Part shown: in pieces, positions 57,970-64,000 of the stretch
How positions within the stretch are numbered: the first letter of the stretch is position 1
Layout: each line of letters starts with the position of its first letter
Assembly (NCBI RefSeq): GCF_014137855.1
Contig: NZ_JACGWT010000001.1
Span: 620,001-684,000 of the forward strand
Length of the DNA stretch: 64,000 nt
Direction: 5' to 3'
Source of the DNA: Microlunatus kandeliicorticis
GTDB taxonomy: Bacteria > Actinomycetota > Actinomycetes > Propionibacteriales > Propionibacteriaceae
Made by a program: the position numbers and the translations under genes
The notes under the pieces: model-generated
What the model saw: only the letters and a program-made list of their open reading frames with translations
Databases searched by the model: none
Told to the model about the DNA's origin: nothing

Positions 57970-58724
57970 CGGTAGAGGTTGCCTTCCGTGATCACCGAGC
58001 GACCGGTGTCGGTGGTGTCGGCGTTTTGCTTGGACAGCCAGACGGTGCCGTGCTCCGCGGCGAAGACCAGCCGTTCGGCCAGCGGGGTCGCGACGGCCAG
58101 GGTGACGGTCACCCCGCCGTTGCCGGCGGCGGCCGCGGTGCCGCCCTTGCCGCCGGCCGACCCGCCGTCGCCGGCGGCGGTGTCGTTGCTCCCGGTGCCG
58201 GCGGTGGAGGTCCCGCCGACCACGTTCATCACCAGCACCTCCGAGGCCACCAGGTGGGTGAGCGGGTGGTTGTTGAAGTCGGTGCTGAGGAAGACCCCGA
58301 CCTTGTCCCCGGCGGCGAGGTTGCCGCCGACCGCGCGCTGCGGGTCGAGCAGCACCGTGACCTGCTGGGTGCCCTTGGGGAGCTCCGGCGGCAGGTGGAC
58401 TGCGTCCGGAGCGGCGAACCGGGTGGTGAGCACCTGCTCACCGGGGGCCAGGTCGGCGGTGCTCACCTTGCCGGCCAGGCTGGTCAGGTCGTGTGCGGCG
58501 GAGTCGGCGACCGCCACCTGCGGCAGGGTGCGGAGCTTGACCATCCCGGCGAGCTCGTCGGCCGGGGTGCCGGCCGGGATGGCCGCGGTGGCCACCAGCA
58601 CCGAGGTGGTGGCCATGCCGGCCATCGCGCGCCGGTCGGCGCCGGTGACGTAGCGGAGCAGCACCACCCCGCCGCCGAGGGCGAGGACGAGGGCCAGCAC
58701 GGCGGCCAGCAGACGGCGTTTCAC
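57966..58724 (-). CDS. cpaB: Tad locus SAF-domain protein
   Basis: A 252-residue protein with an N-terminal signal anchor (RRLLAAVLALVLALGGGVVLLRYV) and SAF/RcpC-like domains: SVLVATAAIPAGTPADELAGMVKLRTLPQVAVADSA, LAPGEQVLTTRFAAPD and TQQVTVLLDPQRAVGGNLAAGDKVGVFLS. A Gly/Ala-rich loop (near residues 175-205) is inserted between the last strands. It is an outer part of the pilus complex. The start is GTG 58724. The tadG-like gene ends 9 nt upstream. Confidence 0.85.
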   Translation of the reverse strand: MKRRLLAAVLALVLALGGGVVLLRYVTGADRRAMAGMATTSVLVATAAIPAGTPADELAGMVKLRTLPQVAVADSAAHDLTSLAGKVSTADLAPGEQVLTTRFAAPDAVHLPPELPKGTQQVTVLLDPQRAVGGNLAAGDKVGVFLSTDFNNHPLTHLVASEVLVMNVVGGTSTAGTGSNDTAAGDGGSAGGKGGTAAAAGNGGVTVTLAVATPLAERLVFAAEHGTVWLSKQNADTTDTGRSVITEGNLYR

Positions 58725-58733
58725 ACCGGTCTC

Positions 58734-59750
58734 CTAGGATGTGAGGACGACCACCTCGGCACCCAGGTCGGGTGCCGACGTGCTGTAGGTGAACGAGGAG
58801 TCGAGCGAGACCATCCCGGTGAAGTAGCCGCGGATGCAGCGCGCGTTGCCGCTGCACGGGTCGTTCCAGCCGTACTGACCGGCGAAGTAGTAGCCGGTGA
58901 TGGTGAAGGCGGCGTAGGCGTAGACCCGGTAGGTCGCGTTGTTGCCGGTGCCGCTCCAGGAGTCGAAGATCGGCAGCAGCACCGTCTTGTTCTGGAAGCC
59001 GGCGAACGCGCTCGCGCTGCAGCTGCCGGGCGGGCTGTTCCCGGTGGAGGACGACATCACGCCCGCGACGACGCTGATCGCCTGGCAGCCGCCGGCGTTG
59101 GGGTCGACCCAGCCGAAGCCGCCCGGGACGATGTTGCCCGAGGGTCCGGTGCAGCCGGTGTTGGAGGTCTTGGTGAACAGGATGGTGACGGCGGTCGTCG
59201 AGGCCGGCAGCCCCAACGAGGCGCTGAGCCCGAACAGCAGGCCGGTCTGGGCGCGCCACTCGCACAGCGAGAAGGTCAGCGGCAGCACGGCGGTGCCGCC
59301 GCTCGGGGTGCCCCAGCGGGCGGTGGCCCGCGCGGTGACCGGGGTGCTCCGCGAGCCCAGCACGCCGGCGAACAGGTTGGTCCGGGTGGTGCTGGTGGTG
59401 ACGGTGACCTGACCTGTGCTCGGCGAGAGCCCGGCCGGCGACACGGCGGCGTTCGCGCTGCCGGTGATCATGTTGGCCGAGGCCAGGCCGGCCGCGGTGG
59501 CCGCCGGGGTGCCGCAGGCGCGGCGGGCGCAGTTCTGCGCCACCGCCAGCGCGGCCGCGTCGGCGCCGTTCTGCAGCTGGGCCTTGGTGGCGTAGAGACC
59601 GGCCGCGTCGAGCGCGACCGCGGCGAAGCCGAGCACCGGGATCATCAGCAGCGCGACGGTGACGCTGACGCCTCCATGATCAGCGCGGCGGACCCGCCGG
59701 CGGCGCGGGCCGAGCAGCCGGCTGACAAGCCGGGTGATCAGCCGTTGCAT
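58734..59750 (-). CDS. TadE/TadG-like pilus assembly protein
   Basis: A 338-residue protein with a basic leader, a single hydrophobic span GGVSVTVALLMIPVLGFAAVALDAAGLY (25-52) and KAQLQNGADAAALAVAQ, which is the TadG/TadE-like N-terminal motif, followed by a long Thr/Ser/Gly-rich extracellular part with at least eight cysteines. It is probably a minor pseudopilin or assembly protein. The start overlaps the TadE gene by 13 bp. Its surface domain is not alike any domain that I recognise. Confidence 0.82.
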   Translation of the reverse strand: MQRLITRLVSRLLGPRRRRVRRADHGGVSVTVALLMIPVLGFAAVALDAAGLYATKAQLQNGADAAALAVAQNCARRACGTPAATAAGLASANMITGSANAAVSPAGLSPSTGQVTVTTSTTRTNLFAGVLGSRSTPVTARATARWGTPSGGTAVLPLTFSLCEWRAQTGLLFGLSASLGLPASTTAVTILFTKTSNTGCTGPSGNIVPGGFGWVDPNAGGCQAISVVAGVMSSSTGNSPPGSCSASAFAGFQNKTVLLPIFDSWSGTGNNATYRVYAYAAFTITGYYFAGQYGWNDPCSGNARCIRGYFTGMVSLDSSFTYSTSAPDLGAEVVVLTS

Positions 59751-60130
59751 CGCATGACCGCCCGTCCGTGCAGGGTCACCGGGCCGCCGAGCATCGAGCT
59801 GGCCAGGAACGTGAAGGGGTAGTTGATGGTCACCACCGCGGTGGCGGTCGGCGACGACGTGCTGGTGGTGCAGGTCGAGGGGGTGACCGAGATCTGACCG
59901 GTGGTCAGGTTCAGGGTCGGTGCGGCGGCCTGGGCGGCGGCCTGGGCGGCCGAGACGTTGCTCTGCAACGCCATGGTGCGCGCGGCCTGCCGGGCGGCGT
60001 TGGTCAGCTGGGCCTGGGCGGCGTACGCCCGCCCGAACTGGGTGATCCCCACCACGAGCAGGATCAGCAGCGGTGCGACCAGCGCGAACTCGACGGCGGC
60101 GGCACCACGCTCCGTGCGGGTGCGGTCCAC
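59738..60130 (-). CDS. tadE: TadE-like minor pilin
   Basis: A 130-residue TadE homologue. The prepilin-like start is ERGAAAVEFALVAPLLILLVVGITQFGRAYAAQAQLTNAARQAARTMAL, with cleavage expected before AAAVEFALV. A Thr/Ser-rich C-terminal part with two distal cysteines follows. It starts at GTG 60130 and is processed by the TadV-like peptidase of this locus. Confidence 0.87.
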   Translation of the reverse strand: MDRTRTERGAAAVEFALVAPLLILLVVGITQFGRAYAAQAQLTNAARQAARTMALQSNVSAAQAAAQAAAPTLNLTTGQISVTPSTCTTSTSSPTATAVVTINYPFTFLASSMLGGPVTLHGRAVMRCNG

Positions 60131-60208
60131 GGTGTTCGCTCCATGATCAAGACCCGGTGCGACGGCCGCGCCGTCGCACCGGGTCCGGTGGTCAGTCCGA
60201 CCGAGCGG

Positions 60209-60418
60209 TCAGAGCGAGCCGGCGATGTTGTTGAACATCGCCCGCAGGTTGGTGCCGAGCAGCGTGACGGCGGCGATGATCACCACGGCGATCAGACCGA
60301 CCAGCAGGCCGTACTCGACGGCGGTAGCGCCGCGGTCCTTGCGACCGGCGAAGTGGTCCTCGACGCGACCCTGCAGGGTGAAGAGGGTGCCGTAGAGGTT
60401 GAGGAGGAACTGGGACAT
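60209..60418 (-). CDS. Flp-type pilin
   Basis: A 69-residue pilin subunit. It has an N-terminal leader of about 27 residues and then the processing site GATAVEYGLLVGLIAVVIIAAVTLLG, including the conserved Glu-Tyr pair. The length and single hydrophobic span fit Flp subunits. The ATG at 60418 follows AGGAG by about 8 nt. This heads the Tad locus; the gap to tadE is 78 nt. Confidence 0.9.
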   Translation of the reverse strand: MSQFLLNLYGTLFTLQGRVEDHFAGRKDRGATAVEYGLLVGLIAVVIIAAVTLLGTNLRAMFNNIAGSL

Positions 60419-60588
60419 TCGGGGGCTCCTGTGGAGGATCGGGGGTGGAGAAGGGGGAGATGGTGCTGGAACAGGGCCCCCGCCGCATTCCGTGTCCGGC
60501 CCGGGTATCCCACCGATCGGGCCGTGGCAGGAGCATGACAAATCCGGGGGTCTCCGGTCCAGCCGGAAGGGGCCGTTCCGGCTGAGAT

Positions 60589-60598
60589 GTTGATCAAC
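60589..60598. promoter_or_regulatory. Perfect palindrome GTTGATCAAC in a divergent intergenic
   Basis: The 240-bp region between the pilin gene and the FAD-protein gene holds a 10-bp perfect palindrome GTTGATCAAC at 60589-60598 and, upstream of it, a 9-bp stem CAGCCGGAA (60560-60568)/TTCCGGCTG (60576-60584). They may be regulator site and pilin leader structure. Both lie in the divergent promoter region. Confidence 0.35.
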
Positions 60599-60646
60599 GA
60601 TTCCCCTGGTCGGCTGGGACTTCCTCAGCCGGGCGGGCGCGACCGT

Positions 60647-60652
60647 TAGGTT
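60647..60652 (+). promoter_or_regulatory. Leaderless -10 box of the FAD/NAD(P) protein gene
   Basis: TAGGTT is 6 nt before the GTG at 60659. Confidence 0.5.
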
Positions 60653-60658
60653 GTCCCC

Positions 60659-62518
60659 GTGGACGCGTCGGTGGTGCTGGTCGGCGGCGGGCCGCGGGCG
60701 ATCGCCGTCGCCGCCCGGCTGGTCGCCGACCACCCGGTGCTGGCCCCGGACGTCGAGCTGACCGTGCACGTCGTCGACGCGGTCGAGGTCGGCGCCGGCC
60801 GTGCCTGGCGCACCGATCAGGACCGGTTGCTGCTCAACAACACCTACTGCGCCGAGACCACGGTCTTCGCCGACGAGACGGTGCCCACCGCGGGCCCCAC
60901 CCGGACCGGCCCGACCCTGGCCGAGTGGGCGGCGATGATCACCGGGGACGCCGACGGCCGGACGGGCGGTGCGGAGCTGCCACCGGGGACCGCGCCGTGG
61001 GTGCTCGAGGAGGCCCGGACCATCCGGCCCGCCAGCTTCCCGACCCGCGCCTTCCAGGGCGTCTACTTCCGCTGGGCGTTCGACCGGGTGGTCCGCGAGG
61101 CGCCGCCCGGGCTGCGCTTCCGGCCGCGCCGCGGCCGGGTGGTCGCGCTGCACGAGCACGACGGGCGCCAGCAGGTGGTGCTGGCCGACGGCGAGCGGAT
61201 CGAGGCCGACGTGGTGGTGCTGGCCCAGGGCCTGCTCACCGGGGCCGGGGACACCGAGACCGCGCGGCTGGCGACGGCGGCCGAGGAGCTCGGCCTGGTC
61301 CACGTCCCGCCCGGGCTGGCCGCCGAGCAGGACTGGGACGTCGTCCCCGCCGGACGGCCGGTGCTGGTCCGCGGGCTCGGGGCCAACTTCTTCGACGTGG
61401 TGGGGCTGCTGACCACCGGGCGCGGCGGCCGCTTCGCCCGCCGCGGTGACGGCGAGCTGGTCTATCTCGCCTCCGGCCGCGAACCGCAGCTGGTCGCCGG
61501 CTCGCGGCACGCGCTGCCCTACCGGGCCAAGGCCTGGTTCGCCGACGCGTTGCCCCGTCCTGTCGAGCTGCCCCGGCTGTCCGCGAGCTGGGAGCGGAGC
61601 GTGCTCGCCGAGCACGCCGGCCGCGAGGACCTCGACGCTGCCGAGACGCTGGCTGCGCTGCGCGCCGACCTGGCCGACGTCCACGCCGCCGCGCGAGCCG
61701 CGGACCCGACCGGCCCCGCCCCGCCGGGCCCCGGAACGACCGGCCGCTTCGACCTCGACGCGGCGGCCCACCCGGCCACCGCGCACGGTCCGTTCGCCGA
61801 CGAGGACGACTGGCAGGCCTTCGTCGACGACTACGTCGCCGCGGAGCTCGACCGGATCCGCCGGCCCGAGCAGAACGCCGACAAGATCGCCCACCGCGCC
61901 GTCGACACCGCGCGGCGCCGGATCAGCCGGCTGGTGCTGGCCCGGGTGTTCGAGCCCGCCTCGGTGATCACCGTGCTGCGGGACGTCTTCTGGCCGCGGG
62001 CGCTGGCCCTGGCCAGCGGTCCACCGCCCGAGCGCTTCGAACAGCTGGTCGCGCTCCGCCGGGCCGGGCTGGTCGAGCTGCTCGGGCCCGGGCTGCGGAT
62101 CGACGTCGAGGACGAGCGGTTCGTGGCCCGGACCGCCGTGCCCGGGCAGCGGCGCACCGCGCACGCGCTGGTCGACGCCCGGGTCAGCCTCGGCGACCTG
62201 CGGCGCACCGACGACCCGCTGGTCCGCTCGCAGCTCGCCGACGGGCAGGCCCGGTTCCACGCCGTCCGCGGTCCCGACGGCGGGGTGATCGAGACCGCGA
62301 CCCTCGACGTCACCACCGACGAGTTCCTGCTGATCGACGCGGCGGGACGTCCGCATCCACGGCGGGTCGTGCTCGGCTCGCCGGCCGGCGACATCCAGTG
62401 GTACGCGGCCATCGGGGCCATCGCGCACACCGCGGACAAGATGCTGGTCGGGGCCGAGCGGGCCGCCGCGCACGCGCTGCGCACGGTGGCGCGCGACCAG
62501 CGGCTCCGCCGCCACTGA
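60659..62518 (+). CDS. FAD/NAD(P)-binding protein (PF13454-type)
   Basis: A 619-residue flavoprotein of the FAD-NAD(P)-binding family. The dinucleotide-binding turn VLVGGGPRAIAVAARL opens the protein; LLLNNTYCAETTVFADE and ASFPTRAFQGVYFRWAFDRVV (residues 120-150), VVVLAQGLL and VLVRGLGANFFDVVGLLTTGRGG follow. The family is found near siderophore or toxin-modification genes but the reaction is unknown, and no substrate is visible. The C-terminal domain has VARTAVPGQRRTAHALVDARVS. Start GTG 60659 follows a leaderless -10. Confidence 0.75.
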   Translation: MDASVVLVGGGPRAIAVAARLVADHPVLAPDVELTVHVVDAVEVGAGRAWRTDQDRLLLNNTYCAETTVFADETVPTAGPTRTGPTLAEWAAMITGDADGRTGGAELPPGTAPWVLEEARTIRPASFPTRAFQGVYFRWAFDRVVREAPPGLRFRPRRGRVVALHEHDGRQQVVLADGERIEADVVVLAQGLLTGAGDTETARLATAAEELGLVHVPPGLAAEQDWDVVPAGRPVLVRGLGANFFDVVGLLTTGRGGRFARRGDGELVYLASGREPQLVAGSRHALPYRAKAWFADALPRPVELPRLSASWERSVLAEHAGREDLDAAETLAALRADLADVHAAARAADPTGPAPPGPGTTGRFDLDAAAHPATAHGPFADEDDWQAFVDDYVAAELDRIRRPEQNADKIAHRAVDTARRRISRLVLARVFEPASVITVLRDVFWPRALALASGPPPERFEQLVALRRAGLVELLGPGLRIDVEDERFVARTAVPGQRRTAHALVDARVSLGDLRRTDDPLVRSQLADGQARFHAVRGPDGGVIETATLDVTTDEFLLIDAAGRPHPRRVVLGSPAGDIQWYAAIGAIAHTADKMLVGAERAAAHALRTVARDQRLRRH

Positions 62519-62646
62519 GCGGCACCGTTCCGTGACCTCCCGGCCCCGTCGGGCCCGGTCACGGACCGCCTAGCCTGGACGGGCGTCCAGCCGGCGGCGC
62601 TGCCGTCCGCGGTCACCGTGCCGCCCGCCGCCCGGAGGCGAGCCCC

Positions 62647-64000
<1,354 letters not shown>

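Overview
The window is 64 kb of very GC-rich DNA with dense, short-spaced genes. The gene content points to a Gram-positive actinobacterium: a WhiB-less but typical set of HX3CX2C anti-sigma, F420/FMN split-barrel proteins, a luciferase-like F420-type oxidoreductase, a Tad/Flp pilus locus of actinobacterial type, PrsW, and an MSMEG_6728-type protein. Many starts are GTG, and many genes have a TANNNT -10 box only 6-7 nt before the start codon, as in leaderless actinobacterial transcripts. A soil Propionibacteriales (Microlunatus/Nocardioides-like) is my best guess, but this is not proven by the sequence. No tRNA, rRNA, CRISPR array, insertion sequence or phage gene was seen.

Layout. 1-4.4 kb: end of a phosphodiester-glycosidase-like gene, a short BLUF photoreceptor, an APH-type kinase, an exported phosphodiesterase/phosphatase and a split-barrel flavoprotein. 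4.4-9.8 kb: a pentose/polyol uptake operon (lipoprotein binding protein, ATPase, permease, zinc alcohol dehydrogenase) facing a divergent LacI regulator. 9.8-11.4 kb: a structured leader, a membrane glycosyltransferase and a 49-residue membrane peptide. 11.5-20 kb: mixed housekeeping (AlkZ-like glycosylase, GH43, SDR, methyltransferase, RecQ, ECF sigma/anti-sigma pair, Nudix). 20-24.2 kb: metY-metX translationally coupled to a phosphodiesterase-like and an APH-like gene. 24.3-28.5 kb: HpcH aldolase, an unusual photolyase-like protein, LLM oxidoreductase and split-barrel protein.

28.8-40.3 kb is the most distinctive region: one minus-strand operon of ten genes, most with overlapping stop/start codons, encoding a SIS sugar isomerase/deglycase-like protein, a PfkB kinase, an Asp/Glu/hydantoin racemase, an amidohydrolase, a PuuE-like deacetylase, a complete Dpp-type ABC importer with fused ATPases and a GntR/FCD regulator. 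An inverted repeat upstream of the first gene is a likely operator. The mix looks like import and breakdown of an amino-acid (or amide)-sugar conjugate, by a route I cannot assign to a described pathway.

40.6-50.3 kb: PrsW, then GH3, GH29 alpha-L-fucosidase, an enolase-superfamily dehydratase, a lactonase-type amidohydrolase and a medium-chain dehydrogenase, consistent with release of L-fucose-like sugars and their oxidation. 50.4-52.7 kb: SRPBCC protein and an alpha/beta hydrolase lacking its nucleophile, divergent from a TetR regulator. 52.7-60.4 kb: a nine-gene Tad/Flp pilus locus. 60.6-64 kb: an FAD/NAD(P)-binding protein, a MSMEG_6728-type protein that appears to start at CTG, and the 3' part of katG.

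Between genes there are several families of short repeats: two copies of a 76-bp palindrome, two arrays of a 15-bp motif (CTTCGACAGGCTCAG and its complement) between convergent genes, and a terminator-like 34-bp motif.
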